Assembly (NCBI GenBank): GCA_948468315.1
Contig: CAOKHL010000002.1
Span: 49,893 to 113,892, forward strand
DNA from: an uncultured Eubacteriales bacterium
GTDB lineage: Bacteria > Bacillota > Clostridia > TANB77 > CAG-508
DNA length: 64,000 nucleotides
Direction: 5' to 3'
This document shows positions 1 to 9,175 of the stretch, in pieces. Each line of letters starts with the position of its first letter. Within the stretch, counting starts at the first letter, position 1. Both the position numbers and the translations under genes were made by a program. Under the pieces are notes generated by a model that saw only the letters and a program-made list of their open reading frames with translations, was not told the DNA's origin and ran no database searches.

Positions 1-803
1 TTTTAGCAGTAATTGATTCTAAATGTTTTGTTATGCAGTTTTTTAGAGTAATATCACCTTTAGATGCAACTGCTGCAACCATAAAAGTACCTGCTTCAAT
101 TTGGTCAGGAACAATAGAATATGTTGCATTTCCTAATAGTTCTTTTACTCCAGTTACTTTTATTGTATCTGTTCCAGCACCTTTTATGTTTGCTCCCATG
201 GTATTTAGGAAATTGGCCACATCAACAATATGAGGTTCTTTTGCTGCATTATCTATTATTGTAGTACCTTCAGCTAGTACACTTGCAAGCATAACATTTA
301 TTGTAGCACCAACTGAAGAAATATCCATATATATAGATGTTCCTTTTAATTTTTTTGCTTTTGCTACTATCTTACCTTGGCTAATTTCAACATTTGCACC
401 CAATCGCTCAAATCCTTTTATATGTTGGTCAATTGGTCTAGCACCTAATTTACATCCGACCAGGCATTCCAACGGTTGAGGAACCTTTTCTGCTTAATAA
501 ACTTCCTAAAAGATAGTAAGAAGCTCTAAATTTACTAGTCAAATCTAAAGGTGCTTCTGTTGTAGTAATGTTCCTTGTATCTATTGTTATTTCATTTTTG
601 GAATTCCAATTTATTTTTGCACCTAATTTTTCAAGTATTTCACAATATATTTTTACATCACTGATATTTGGTAAATTATTTATTGTACATATACCATTTA
701 TTAATAATGCTGCTGGTAAAATTGCAACAGCCGCATTTTTAGCTCCACTTATTATTACTTCACCTTTTAAAGGAGTTCCACCTGTTATTACTAATTTTTC
801 CAA
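1..803 (-). CDS. murA: UDP-N-acetylglucosamine 1-carboxyvinyltransferase, 3' end outside window, needs a +1 shift
   Basis: MurA transfers enolpyruvate from PEP to UDP-GlcNAc, the first committed step of peptidoglycan synthesis in the cytoplasm. The N-terminus ([23 protein letters not shown]) and the stretch [23 protein letters not shown] are typical of the family. About 266 of some 420 residues lie in the window; the C-terminus runs off the left edge. The zero frame stops after 117 residues because of an in-frame CGG at 458-456 followed by ATG TAA. Skipping the C gives Gly-Cys, and this Cys is the catalytic residue that attacks PEP (Cys115 in E. coli). The other frame then stays open to base 1 with good family similarity. 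The rest of the gene is clean, so decay is unlikely; a recoded, functional gene is the better reading. Confidence 0.93.
455..458 (-). other. CGG +1 recoding site in murA (GGT CGGA TGT)
   Basis: The in-frame CGG must lose its C to give Gly followed by the catalytic Cys. The zero frame hits a stop two codons later. Confidence 0.85.
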
Positions 804-918
804 TTATATACCCCCAAAAAATTATATCTTTTTTTACTTTTTTACTTATGTAATATATCATAAAGTTTTTAGTTTTACAACTATTTTTTGAAATATTTTG
901 AAGTTGTAGGGGATTGGA

Positions 919-1584
919 CTACTTTTTTGCTGTTAAAAAATTATTATGTGTGAAAAACTCAATTAATTTAAATTTGAAACTTATTGAAGGACTATCTGTA
1001 TCTGATATTATTTTGTATTCTTCATCATTTAAATTTTCTTGTAATGTTTCTTTAGATTCTTCAGGAACTACACCAGATGTAACATCTATAAAACAAAGAG
1101 ATGGATAAAGTACACACCACCAATTCTGACCTGATGAGTTACCTAATTTAACTTTTAATGCATCATAATAGCCAGAAGGAAATGATATATCTGCATATGT
1201 TTTAGTTGGAAATTCAAAATTCCCTAATTCAACAGAAGCAGTATATGAAAATCCGTTATCTTTTATTGTTTGATTTGCTATATCTGTAAAATCTGAAATA
1301 TGATTAGAAACTACTTTTATAGTTTCTTCTTTTGAAGAACAATTAGAACAAATAGAATTCATATATTGAATTAAATTATCTCTTACAATATATTTTAAAT
1401 TTTGATCTTCTTCAGAGTCACTATTAGCAATCACATGTAACCTAAATACACTTTTTTGTAAATCATTTGAAACTTGCGCTGCATATGAAAAGGCATTTAT
1501 AAAGATATATAAACTAAATAATATAACTAATAAAACAATTTCTTTAAATTTTCTATTGTGTATAAAATTAATAATTTTTTTCAT
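919..1584 (-). CDS. spoIIR: Stage II sporulation protein R (SpoIIR)
   Basis: SpoIIR is the forespore-made signal that triggers SpoIIGA to process pro-sigma-E in the mother cell. The 221-aa product has a basic N-terminus, one hydrophobic segment at residues 15-35 (export signal or anchor), and then the family hallmark around residues 45-70: FRLHVIANSDSEEDQNLKY followed by VRDNL. The length is normal. It is preceded by a GGAGG-type ribosome site just upstream of the ATG. It lies next to murA in the same orientation with about 110 bases between. Together with YpeB, the SASP and the GerS-like protein in this window it shows that the organism makes endospores. Confidence 0.9.
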   Translation of the reverse strand: MKKIINFIHNRKFKEIVLLVILFSLYIFINAFSYAAQVSNDLQKSVFRLHVIANSDSEEDQNLKYIVRDNLIQYMNSICSNCSSKEETIKVVSNHISDFTDIANQTIKDNGFSYTASVELGNFEFPTKTYADISFPSGYYDALKVKLGNSSGQNWWCVLYPSLCFIDVTSGVVPEESKETLQENLNDEEYKIISDTDSPSISFKFKLIEFFTHNNFLTAKK

Positions 1585-1705
1585 AAGAATTCCTCCATTA
1601 ACAATTTATTCTTTGTAATTATTTGCAAAAGATAATAAAAATATACAATTTAGCTAGATTTTTTTAATTGTCGAAAAATGTCAATGAAATTTAAATGAAA
1701 TATTA

Positions 1706-1734
1706 TTGACATATTTTTGAAATAATGGTAAAAT
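1706..1734 (+). promoter_or_regulatory. Sigma-A type promoter
   Basis: TTGACA, 17-base spacer, TAAAAT. It starts about 25 bases before the coding region of the downstream hypothetical gene. Confidence 0.75.
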
Positions 1735-1759
1735 TTTCCAAAACGAAAGGATGATGTAT

Positions 1760-2203
1760 ATGATTACAAAAGAACATGAAATAAAAAAGTACTGTTGTTT
1801 CTATGCAAGTGAATATCATTTAGAAATGATATTATTGCCATATATAAAAAATAATATAGATAAAACAAAATTTGTTATTTTGACAGAGGACAACTTATCA
1901 GAGAGCATGAAAACATTATTAGATAGAACAAACTTAGATACAAATGAGAAAAATAAAATATTAGCTCTGGATTGGAATTGTAAGGAGTTTGAAGAATTTT
2001 CTAATTATGATTTTAATAAATCTACAATTATAATAAATGGAAGTAATAATTATATTGAAAAAGCTAATGAGAAAATAGAAAAGAAGGGAATACAAAAAGT
2101 AAATGTTATAGATTGTTATAATATTAATGAGAAGAGCCTGAAAGTAATGAAAATACAGGAAAAATATGATGATATATTAAATACTCAAAGTTTACAAAAA
2201 TAA
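1760..2203 (+). CDS. Hypothetical cytoplasmic protein, 147 aa
   Basis: I do not recognise this family. The protein is soluble, has no signal or membrane segment, and is rich in Lys, Glu and Asn. It starts MITKEHEIKKYCCFYASEYH and carries alternating hydrophobic stretches (MILLPYI, KFVILTEDN, KILALDW, STIIINGSNN) that look like the beta strands of an alpha/beta fold. Three in-frame ATGs lie close together; I chose the third because the GAAAGG ribosome site ends at 1750 and gives 9 bases of spacing, while the first ATG would abut it. It has its own promoter and is a single-gene unit. Confidence 0.7.
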   Translation: MITKEHEIKKYCCFYASEYHLEMILLPYIKNNIDKTKFVILTEDNLSESMKTLLDRTNLDTNEKNKILALDWNCKEFEEFSNYDFNKSTIIINGSNNYIEKANEKIEKKGIQKVNVIDCYNINEKSLKVMKIQEKYDDILNTQSLQK

Positions 2204-2320
2204 AAAATTACTTAAAAGTATTGATAAAAATAAAAAAAGGGTGTATAAATATATAATATTACTAAATTTTTATCTATTTCAATTAATACTAATTGATTTA
2301 TTTTTAGGGAGGAAAAAAAT

Positions 2321-3559
2321 ATGGAATATGACATAGAAGAGATGAAACGTAAACTAAAGAAATATGGACAAGAACATCTATTAAATTTTTATGATACTTT
2401 AGAAGAAAAAAAGCAAAAAAGACTACTTGAACAAATAGAAGGAATTGATTTTGAACTTATAAATAGTTTATATAATAAAACAAAAAATGAAAATATCCAT
2501 GAAGAAGTAGATGTAAAACCAATTGAATTTATAGATAAATATAAATTAAATGGTGATTACAAATATTATGAAGAGATAGGGAAAAAGGCAATTAGAGAAG
2601 GAAAATTAGCAGCTGTTACTATGGCAGGAGGACAAGGAACAAGACTAGGACATAATGGACCAAAAGGAACATTTGATATCGGATTAGATTCACATAAATC
2701 TTTATTCGAACTTTTATGTGATTATTTAAAAACAGAATCAAATAAATATGGTGTTAATATACCATGGTTTATAATGACAAGTAGAGAAAATAATAATGAT
2801 ACAATTGAATTTTTTAAGAAAAATAAATACTTTGGATATGAGAAAAATATATATTTCTTTATCCAAGGTCAACTTCCAATGGTAGATACAGAAGGAAAAA
2901 TATTAATTGGGGAAGATGGTTTAATAAAAGAAGCAGCTGATGGTCATGGTGGAGTATATGAATCATTATTAAAGAGTGGAATGACAGATAAAATGAAAGA
3001 ACTTGGTATAGAATGGGTATTTATTGGTGGAGTAGACAATTGTTTAGTAAAAATGGTAGATCCTGTACTTATGGGAATTGCAATAGATAAAAATGTTACT
3101 GCTGCTGGAAAATCTGTTGTAAAAGACAATCCATATGAAAAAGTTGGAGCATTTTGCAAGAAAAATGGCAAACCAAGTGTGGTAGAGTATTCTGAGATGA
3201 CAAAACAAATGGCAGAAGCAACTGATGAAAATGGAGAGTTATTATATGGAGAGTCACATATTTTATGCAATTTATTTAATATATCAGCAATAGAAAGAAT
3301 GGGAAGAGAACCATTACCATATCACTCAGCATTTAAAAAGGCTACATATATTGATAAAGATGGAAACAAGATTGTTCCAGATAGCCCAAATGCATATAAA
3401 TTTGAAGCATTTTTATTTGATGCTTTTGGAGAAGTAGATGATATGGCAATCCTAAGAGTTAAAAGAGAAGAAGAATTTGCACCAGTTAAAAATGCAAGTG
3501 GTGTAGATAGTCCAGAAACAGCTAGAAAGTTGTATAATGATTTTTATAAATTAAGTTAA
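2321..3559 (+). CDS. UDPGP-family UDP-sugar pyrophosphorylase
   Basis: This enzyme probably makes UDP-GlcNAc, UDP-GalNAc or UDP-glucose from UTP and the sugar 1-phosphate. The 412-aa protein resembles the eukaryotic-type UAP1/AGX family rather than GalU or GlmU. The nucleotide-binding loop MAGGQGTRLGHNGPKGTFDI is at about residues 100-120, GGVDNCL (the usual metal and UTP region) at about 240, and a conserved FEAFLFD near residue 365. The start ATG follows a strong AGGGAGG site. The next gene is a phosphohexomutase that would supply the sugar 1-phosphate, so the pair may form a nucleotide-sugar route for the cell wall. Substrate choice cannot be told from sequence. Confidence 0.85.
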   Translation: MEYDIEEMKRKLKKYGQEHLLNFYDTLEEKKQKRLLEQIEGIDFELINSLYNKTKNENIHEEVDVKPIEFIDKYKLNGDYKYYEEIGKKAIREGKLAAVTMAGGQGTRLGHNGPKGTFDIGLDSHKSLFELLCDYLKTESNKYGVNIPWFIMTSRENNNDTIEFFKKNKYFGYEKNIYFFIQGQLPMVDTEGKILIGEDGLIKEAADGHGGVYESLLKSGMTDKMKELGIEWVFIGGVDNCLVKMVDPVLMGIAIDKNVTAAGKSVVKDNPYEKVGAFCKKNGKPSVVEYSEMTKQMAEATDENGELLYGESHILCNLFNISAIERMGREPLPYHSAFKKATYIDKDGNKIVPDSPNAYKFEAFLFDAFGEVDDMAILRVKREEEFAPVKNASGVDSPETARKLYNDFYKLS

Positions 3560-3562
3560 TCA

Positions 3563-3603
3563 AAAATGCAAGTAAGAACGTAAATTCTTATTTGCATTTT
3601 TTG
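3563..3603 (+). terminator. Intrinsic terminator
   Basis: A 16-base inverted repeat (AAAATGCAAGTAAGAA and its near complement) is followed by a T-run just after the UDP-sugar pyrophosphorylase. Confidence 0.85.
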
Positions 3604-3719
3604 AATTTTTATATAAATATTCAAATGTAATATATGTTAGAATGATTTTTAGTTTGTTATTTACTTATTTTAAATTTTATGATAATATGCAATTATAAAA
3701 AATACAAGGAGGTATTCAC

Positions 3720-5447
3720 ATGGATTACTTAAAAGAATATAAAAAATGGTGTGAAAGTGATGAATTTGCTGAAGAAACAAAACAAGAATTATTAAAAATA
3801 AAAGACAATGAAAAGGAAATAGAAGACAGATTTTATAAAGAGTTAGAATTTGGAACAGCAGGATTAAGAGGAATAATAGGGGCAGGAACAAACAGAATGA
3901 ATAAATACATCGTTGGAAAAGCAACACAAGGATTAGCAAATTATATATTAAAAAGGGGAACACAAGAAAAAGGAGTTGCAATAAGTTTTGACTCAAGACA
4001 TATGTCTCCTGAATTTAGTAAGCAAACAGCATTAGTATTAAATGCAAATGGAATAAAAACATATATATTTGACCATTTAAGACCAGTCCCTGAACTTTCA
4101 TTTGCCGTAAGAGAACTTGGATGTACAGCAGGTATTATGATAACAGCAAGCCATAATAAACCAGCTTATAATGGATATAAAGTTTATTGGGATGATGGTT
4201 CACAAATTATAAGCCCAGTAGATAAAGATATTATGAGTGAAGTTCAAGCAATTACAGATTATAAAGTAATTAAGGAAATTCCTATAGAAGAAGCAAAACA
4301 AAAAGGATTATATAATGTAATTGGGAAAGAAATAGATGACAAATATATAAATGAATTAAAATCAAGAGTATTAAACCCAGATGTTGTAAAAGTTCAAGGC
4401 GAAAAGATAAAAGTTGTTTATACACCTCTTCATGGAGCAGGAAATGAGATGGTACAAAGGATTTTAAAAGAAATAGGACTTAAAAATGTTTATGTAGTAC
4501 CAGAACAAGAAAAACCTGATGGAAATTTCCCAACAGTAGATTATCCAAATCCAGAAGCCAAAGAAGCATTCAAAATGGCTTTAGATTTAGCAACCAAAGT
4601 AGATGCAGATATAGTCCTAGCAACAGACCCTGATGCAGATAGACTTGGAATTTATGCTAAAGATAGTAAAACAGGAAAATATATAGATTATACAGGAAAT
4701 ATGTCAGCATTACTTATTGCAGAATATAGAATTTCTGAAATGAAGAAAAAAGGAATACTTCCTAAAAAAGGAATGTTTATTTCAACAATTGTATCATCAA
4801 ACTTAGCAAAAGCAATTGCAAATGAATACAATTTAGATTTTAGAGAAGTATTAACAGGATTTAAAAATATTGGAGAACAAATAAAAATAGAAGAGCAAAA
4901 AGACAATGGCAAAAAATATGTATTTGGATTTGAGGAAAGTTATGGATGTTTAATTGGAGATTATGCAAGAGACAAAGATGGAATTTCCGCAGTTATGAGT
5001 CTTTGCGAAGCAGCTTGTTACTATATGTCTAAGGGAGAAACTTTATGGGATCAAATGATAAATATATATGAAAAATATGGATACTACAAAGAAGCACAAG
5101 TTTCAATAGTTTTAGAAGGTTCAGAAGGTGCTCAGAAAATAAAAGAAATGATGGAAAACATGAGAAGTAATTTACCAGAAAAAATAGGTAATTACAAAGT
5201 TTTGAAATTTAAAGATATAAAACTAGATATTGTAAAAGACTTAATAACAGGAGAAGAAACTAAAACAGGACTTCCAACATCAAATGTTCTATATTATGAA
5301 CTTGAAAATGATGCTTGGTGCTGTGTAAGACCATCCGGAACAGAGCCTAAGATTAAGCTTTATATGGGAGTAAAAGCTAACACAATGGATAAATCAGAAG
5401 AAGATTTAGAAAATTTAAAAGAAGCTATGAAAGCAATTGTTAAGTAA
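3720..5447 (+). CDS. pgcA: Phosphoglucomutase / phosphomannomutase, alpha-D-phosphohexomutase family
   Basis: This cytoplasmic enzyme interconverts hexose 6-phosphate and 1-phosphate. The 575-aa protein has the four signature parts in order: the phosphoserine loop ITASHNKPAYNGYK at about residue 140, the Mg-binding loop ATDPDADRLG at about 302, the sugar-binding loop FGFEESYG at about 402, and the phosphate-binding RPSGTEPKIKLY near residue 540. The length fits the PgcA/Pgm type of Firmicutes (about 580 aa). Glucose is the more likely substrate than mannose, but this is inferred from family. It follows the UDP-sugar pyrophosphorylase behind a terminator, with its own AAGGAGG ribosome site. 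Confidence 0.93.
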   Translation: MDYLKEYKKWCESDEFAEETKQELLKIKDNEKEIEDRFYKELEFGTAGLRGIIGAGTNRMNKYIVGKATQGLANYILKRGTQEKGVAISFDSRHMSPEFSKQTALVLNANGIKTYIFDHLRPVPELSFAVRELGCTAGIMITASHNKPAYNGYKVYWDDGSQIISPVDKDIMSEVQAITDYKVIKEIPIEEAKQKGLYNVIGKEIDDKYINELKSRVLNPDVVKVQGEKIKVVYTPLHGAGNEMVQRILKEIGLKNVYVVPEQEKPDGNFPTVDYPNPEAKEAFKMALDLATKVDADIVLATDPDADRLGIYAKDSKTGKYIDYTGNMSALLIAEYRISEMKKKGILPKKGMFISTIVSSNLAKAIANEYNLDFREVLTGFKNIGEQIKIEEQKDNGKKYVFGFEESYGCLIGDYARDKDGISAVMSLCEAACYYMSKGETLWDQMINIYEKYGYYKEAQVSIVLEGSEGAQKIKEMMENMRSNLPEKIGNYKVLKFKDIKLDIVKDLITGEETKTGLPTSNVLYYELENDAWCCVRPSGTEPKIKLYMGVKANTMDKSEEDLENLKEAMKAIVK

Positions 5448-5520
5448 TTCCCTATTAGGTGCCGGTTCTTTTTTAGAGAATTAGCAATTCCCTAAAAAAG
5501 AACCGGTACTGGGCAGGGAA
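5448..5520. repeat. Palindromic intergenic repeat, two inverted arms
   Basis: Two arms carry the core CCCTAAAAAAGAACCGG in opposite orientation and can fold into one long hairpin. The same core occurs at 23240, 30985 and 57478. Here the hairpin sits just after the stop of the phosphohexomutase gene and may also end its transcript. Confidence 0.8.
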
Positions 5521-5526
5521 AACTGA

Positions 5527-5555
5527 TTGACTTTTTAGGCAATAGTTGATATAAT
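5527..5555 (+). promoter_or_regulatory. Promoter of tRNA-Arg / tadA
   Basis: TTGACT, 17-base spacer, TATAAT, ending 12 bases before the tRNA. Confidence 0.8.
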
Positions 5556-5567
5556 AAATTAAGTTAT

Positions 5568-5643
5568 GTTCCTATAGCTCAGCAGGATAGAGCACCCGCC
5601 TCCTAAGCGGGCGATTGTGGTTCGAGTCCGCATAGGAACACCA
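5568..5643 (+). tRNA. tRNA-Arg (anticodon CCU)
   Basis: The acceptor arms GTTCCTA/TAGGAAC, D arm, the anticodon arm CCCGC-CTCCTAA-GCGGG with a normal 7-base loop, and the TTCGAGT T-loop are all present. CCA is encoded. The anticodon CCU reads AGG. It cannot read CGG, which matters for the recoding seen in this window. Confidence 0.95.
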
Positions 5644-5677
5644 TTTTATTTTAAGTACTCTAAAGGAGACTAAAAAA

Positions 5678-6160
5678 TTGGATATAAACGAAAAATTTAT
5701 GAAAGAAGCTCTAAAGGAAGCCAAAAAAGCATATAACAAATTAGAAGTCCCAGTAGGAGCAGTAATAGTTAAGGATGGGAAAATTATAGCTAGAGCACAT
5801 AATCAAAAAGAAACCAAATTAGATACAACAAACCATGCAGAGATTTTGGCAATACAAAAAGCTAGTAAAAAGCTAAATTCATGGAGATTGATAGATTGTG
5901 AAATGTATGTAACATTAGAACCATGTTCAATGTGTGCAGGAGCAATTCTAAATTCTAGAATAAAAAAAGTATATATAGGCGCATCAGATGAAAAGACAGG
6001 TGCCGTAGGGTCTGTATTAAATTTATTTACAGATTATAAATTTAATCATAAAGTTTTATATGAAAAGGGAATACTAGAAAGCAATTGTAAAGATATATTA
6101 CAGGAATTTTTTAAAGAATTGAGAAAGGCAAAAATAGAAGAAAAAGAAGGAGCTAAATAA
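5678..6160 (+). CDS. tadA: tRNA-specific adenosine-34 deaminase
   Basis: TadA converts the wobble A34 of tRNA-Arg(ACG) to inosine, letting one tRNA read CGU, CGC and CGA. The zinc site is complete: HAE in TNHAEILAI at about residue 56, and PCSMC in LEPCSMCAGA at about 87. The 160-aa length is normal. The start is TTG at 5678, 9 bases after AAAGGAG; no better ATG exists. It is probably cotranscribed with the tRNA-Arg in front. Because inosine does not pair with G, the TadA-modified tRNA leaves CGG unread, so this enzyme bears on why CGG could become an unassigned codon here. Confidence 0.95.
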   Translation: MDINEKFMKEALKEAKKAYNKLEVPVGAVIVKDGKIIARAHNQKETKLDTTNHAEILAIQKASKKLNSWRLIDCEMYVTLEPCSMCAGAILNSRIKKVYIGASDEKTGAVGSVLNLFTDYKFNHKVLYEKGILESNCKDILQEFFKELRKAKIEEKEGAK

Positions 6161-6912
6161 TGGCAAGTCAGAGATTAAGTAAGAAGATGTTTAATATTTG
6201 TATTGTATGTATAATAATAGTAGTAATTATTTTTATAGCAATAATGCTTATATTAAATTATGATGTAAATGGAGAAGCCAATATGCCTTTTGAAGTTTCA
6301 AAAATATCTGTGATATCCACAGTTGATGGAAAAGATGTGGAAAACTCTCAGCATAAATGGGAAATAAATGTTATTCAAAACAATGATATTTATATTTATG
6401 TAGAAAAAAATAAACAATATAGAAAGCAAGAGACAATAGCATCTGTAAAAATAGATAATTTTGAAATAAAACAGACTTCAAAGATTGGAGAAATAAAAAT
6501 TTACAAACCTACAACAAGTGATACATCACTTTTTCAAAATCTAGATGAAAATATAATTGACAAATTAGAGTTTGCAGGTTCAAAATCAACAAACACTAAA
6601 AAACTTGAAATTTCTAACCAAGGTGGAGTTTTAAATTTTAGATGTGCAAACAATAATATTGGAACATATATATCTGATGATGATGCAGAAATAAATTATA
6701 ATAAATTAATAACAAAATTAAATTTAAATGAGCAAGATTTAATAGCAAAACTTACATTTAATATAACAATAACTTTAGATTCTGGGAAAGTATTTAAAGC
6801 TGAAAATATAGAAATAGAAATTCCAAATGAAAATGTAGTGAGTGAGGGAACAGTAGGCAAGGAATATACTAATAAATTACAAGACATTGTTTTCAAAAGA
6901 ATAGAAAATTAA
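6160..6912 (+). CDS. Membrane-anchored hypothetical protein, 250 aa
   Basis: I do not recognise this family. The start codon overlaps the last base of the tadA stop codon, so the two are translationally coupled. The protein has a short basic N-terminus, one strongly hydrophobic helix at residues 12-34 (rich in Ile and Val), and then a roughly 215-residue outer domain rich in Asn, Lys and Thr with beta-like alternation. It has no lipobox Cys and no catalytic motif that I can name. The topology suggests an N-in, C-out cell-surface protein. Function unknown. Confidence 0.75.
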   Translation: MASQRLSKKMFNICIVCIIIVVIIFIAIMLILNYDVNGEANMPFEVSKISVISTVDGKDVENSQHKWEINVIQNNDIYIYVEKNKQYRKQETIASVKIDNFEIKQTSKIGEIKIYKPTTSDTSLFQNLDENIIDKLEFAGSKSTNTKKLEISNQGGVLNFRCANNNIGTYISDDDAEINYNKLITKLNLNEQDLIAKLTFNITITLDSGKVFKAENIEIEIPNENVVSEGTVGKEYTNKLQDIVFKRIEN

Positions 6913-6978
6913 GTAAAAAAGTACTTGCCAAAACAGAAAATAAGTTATATAATGCAAATGGTATGAAATTAAATTCTT

Positions 6979-7073
6979 GTATGGAGGGCATCCAATAAAA
7001 GCCTACGAACCTTGTCAGGTCCGGAAGGAAGCAGCAATAAGTAGATACTTTTATGTGGAATGCTTTCCATAGA
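6979..7073 (+). ncRNA. ffs: Signal recognition particle RNA, small bacterial type
   Basis: It contains the conserved apical loop stretch GTCAGGTCCGGAAGGAAGCA. The closing helix is formed by TATGGAGGGCA at 6980 and TGCTTTCCATA at 7061. About 95 nt long. It lies directly before dnaX, the usual place in Firmicutes. It works with Ffh in membrane targeting of proteins. Confidence 0.93.
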
Positions 7074-7121
7074 GGGATTTAGTATCACACCATTTTTATT
7101 TTAAATTCTAGGAGGTGTAAA

Positions 7122-8726
7122 ATGGGGTATACAGCTCTTTATAGAAAATTTAGACCTATAAAATTTTCAGAAATAGTAGGACAAGAACATATAAAAAAGA
7201 CATTAAAAAATCAATTAATATCAGATAGAGTAGGACATGCCTATTTATTTAATGGTGGAAGAGGAACAGGAAAAACAACAACAGCAAAAATACTAGCAAG
7301 AGCCGTGAACTGTTTAAACCCTAAGGATGGGGAGCCTTGTAATGAATGTGAAATTTGTAAGGGGGCGCTTTCAGGGTCACTTACAGACATAATAGAAATG
7401 GATGCTGCATCAAACAATAGTGTTGAAGATGTAAGAAGTATAAGAGAAGCAGTTAACTTTTTACCAACAAAGGCAAAATATAGGGTATACATTATAGATG
7501 AGGTTCATATGTTATCAACAGGGGCATTTAATGCATTATTAAAAACATTAGAAGAACCACCAGAACATGTAAAATTTATATTAGCAACAACTGAACCACA
7601 GAAATTACCTGCAACAATTTTATCAAGATGTCAAAGATTTGACTTTAAAAGGATATCAGATGAAGATATAGTAAAAGACTTAAGATTTGTATGCAAAGAA
7701 AGTGATATAAAAATAACTGACGAAGCATTAAATTTAATTGCAGTGCTTGCGGAAGGTGGAATGAGAGATGCTTTATCAATTTTAGAAAGGTGTAATCAAG
7801 AAGGCACTGATGAGATTAATGAGGATAAAGTAAAAGACTTAGTTGGAATTCCCAAAACAGTATTTATAAACAAAATTGTTGATTCAGTAATTAATGAAAA
7901 TGTGGAAGAAACTCTAAATACACTGCAAGAGGTAATAAATGAAGGAAAAGACATAAATAATTTAGTTTGGGAAATTATTAAATACATAAAAGATATACTT
8001 TTATATAAATCTACTGGAAAAACGGAGATTTATAATCAGGAAGAAATTGAAAATATAAAGAAAATATCAGATAAAATTTCTAAACAAGAATTAATTAATT
8101 TGATATGTGAATTATCAGAAATAGAAAATAGTATGAAAATATCTACACAAAAAGCAATCATTTTACAAACAGGATTAATAAAATTGTGTAATAAACAGGA
8201 GATTAGCACAAAAACTACTAACATAGAAGGTGAAATGACTAAAAATTCTGATTTAGAAAGAAGAGTTACAAAAATCGAAAATTTTTTACGAGCTAGTAAT
8301 TTTGCAAAAGCAGGAGATTCAAAACCTAAATATTCTGTACAAACAAGCAATGTTAACCTTGATGAAACAAATGTAGTAGAGCAAAAGCCAAAGTATCAAG
8401 GGAAGACACAGGATTACTGGCCAAAACTTGTAGAAGATTTTAAAACAAATGGGAAAATGTTTATGTATATAAATTTAGCTGGAACGATTGCTAGAGAAGT
8501 AAATGATATGACATTAGAAATAGAATTCCCAAATGGTATGAATAATGTTGCGAAAGAGTTTTTATCTAGACCAGATACAAAACAGAACTTAAGAGAAACA
8601 ATTCATTTAGCTTGTGGAAAAGAGATGCAGATTAGGTTTGCAGATGACAAAGGAAAAAGTGAAAAAAGTGAAAATGAGTTTGAAAAGTTTATTGAAACAA
8701 ATGATTTACCATTTAATATAATTTAA
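7122..8726 (+). CDS. dnaX: DNA polymerase III subunit gamma/tau
   Basis: This is the clamp-loader ATPase of the replicative polymerase. The 534-aa protein has the Walker A GGRGTGKTTTAK at about residue 44, the four-Cys zinc knuckle (C-x8-C-x2-C-x2-C) around residues 63-79, Walker B IIDEVHML at about 125, the arginine-finger region ILSRCQRFDF at about 170, and a variable C-terminal part. It is followed without a gap by ybaB and then recR, the standard recombination/replication cluster. The gene is continuous and contains only out-of-frame C-G-G (GCG GAA, ACG GAG). I see no clear internal slippery site for a short gamma form. Confidence 0.95.
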   Translation: MGYTALYRKFRPIKFSEIVGQEHIKKTLKNQLISDRVGHAYLFNGGRGTGKTTTAKILARAVNCLNPKDGEPCNECEICKGALSGSLTDIIEMDAASNNSVEDVRSIREAVNFLPTKAKYRVYIIDEVHMLSTGAFNALLKTLEEPPEHVKFILATTEPQKLPATILSRCQRFDFKRISDEDIVKDLRFVCKESDIKITDEALNLIAVLAEGGMRDALSILERCNQEGTDEINEDKVKDLVGIPKTVFINKIVDSVINENVEETLNTLQEVINEGKDINNLVWEIIKYIKDILLYKSTGKTEIYNQEEIENIKKISDKISKQELINLICELSEIENSMKISTQKAIILQTGLIKLCNKQEISTKTTNIEGEMTKNSDLERRVTKIENFLRASNFAKAGDSKPKYSVQTSNVNLDETNVVEQKPKYQGKTQDYWPKLVEDFKTNGKMFMYINLAGTIAREVNDMTLEIEFPNGMNNVAKEFLSRPDTKQNLRETIHLACGKEMQIRFADDKGKSEKSENEFEKFIETNDLPFNII

Positions 8727-8744
8727 TTGAAAGGAGTTTTTAAA

Positions 8745-9089
8745 ATGGCAAAAAGAGGTGGATTTCCAGGTGGAATGGGTGGATTCGGAGGAATGAATCT
8801 AGGAAATTTGATGAAAGAAGCAAAAAAAATGCAAGCAGATTTAACTAAAACACAAGAAGAGCTTGCAGAAAAAGAATTTGAGGCATCTTGTGGTGGAGGA
8901 GCAGTTGAAGTAAAGGTAAGTGGAGCAAAATTTATAAAAGAGATAAAAATAAAGCCAGAAGCGGTTGACCCAGAAGATGTAGAAATGCTACAAGATTTGA
9001 TCTTAACTTGTATAAATGAAGCTTTAAGAAAAGTTGATGATGCAAGTTCTGATGCTATGGGTAAATTTAATATACCAGGATTAATGTAA
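8745..9089 (+). CDS. ybaB: YbaB/EbfC-family nucleoid-associated protein
   Basis: This small DNA-binding protein is usually encoded between dnaX and recR. The 114-aa product has a Gly/Met-rich N-terminus (MAKRGGFPGGMGGFGGMNLG), a long helix LMKEAKKMQADLTKTQEEL, the core EFEASCGGGAVEVKVSGAKFIKEIKI, and a C-terminal helix. I chose the ATG at 8745 because it lies 9 bases after the AAAGGAG site at 8730; the upstream TTG overlaps that site. Family members form dimers that bind DNA. Confidence 0.93.
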   Translation: MAKRGGFPGGMGGFGGMNLGNLMKEAKKMQADLTKTQEELAEKEFEASCGGGAVEVKVSGAKFIKEIKIKPEAVDPEDVEMLQDLILTCINEALRKVDDASSDAMGKFNIPGLM

Positions 9090-9175
9090 TTAAAAGAGAC
9101 ATCATATTAAAAATATGTATGTCTTTAATTAAATTATAAACAAATATAATAACTTAAAAAGAAGGAGCAAAAGTT

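Noticed and set aside
7122-8726. A programmed shift in dnaX giving a short gamma form
   Set aside because: I saw no A-rich slippery heptamer followed by a stable stem at a suitable place.
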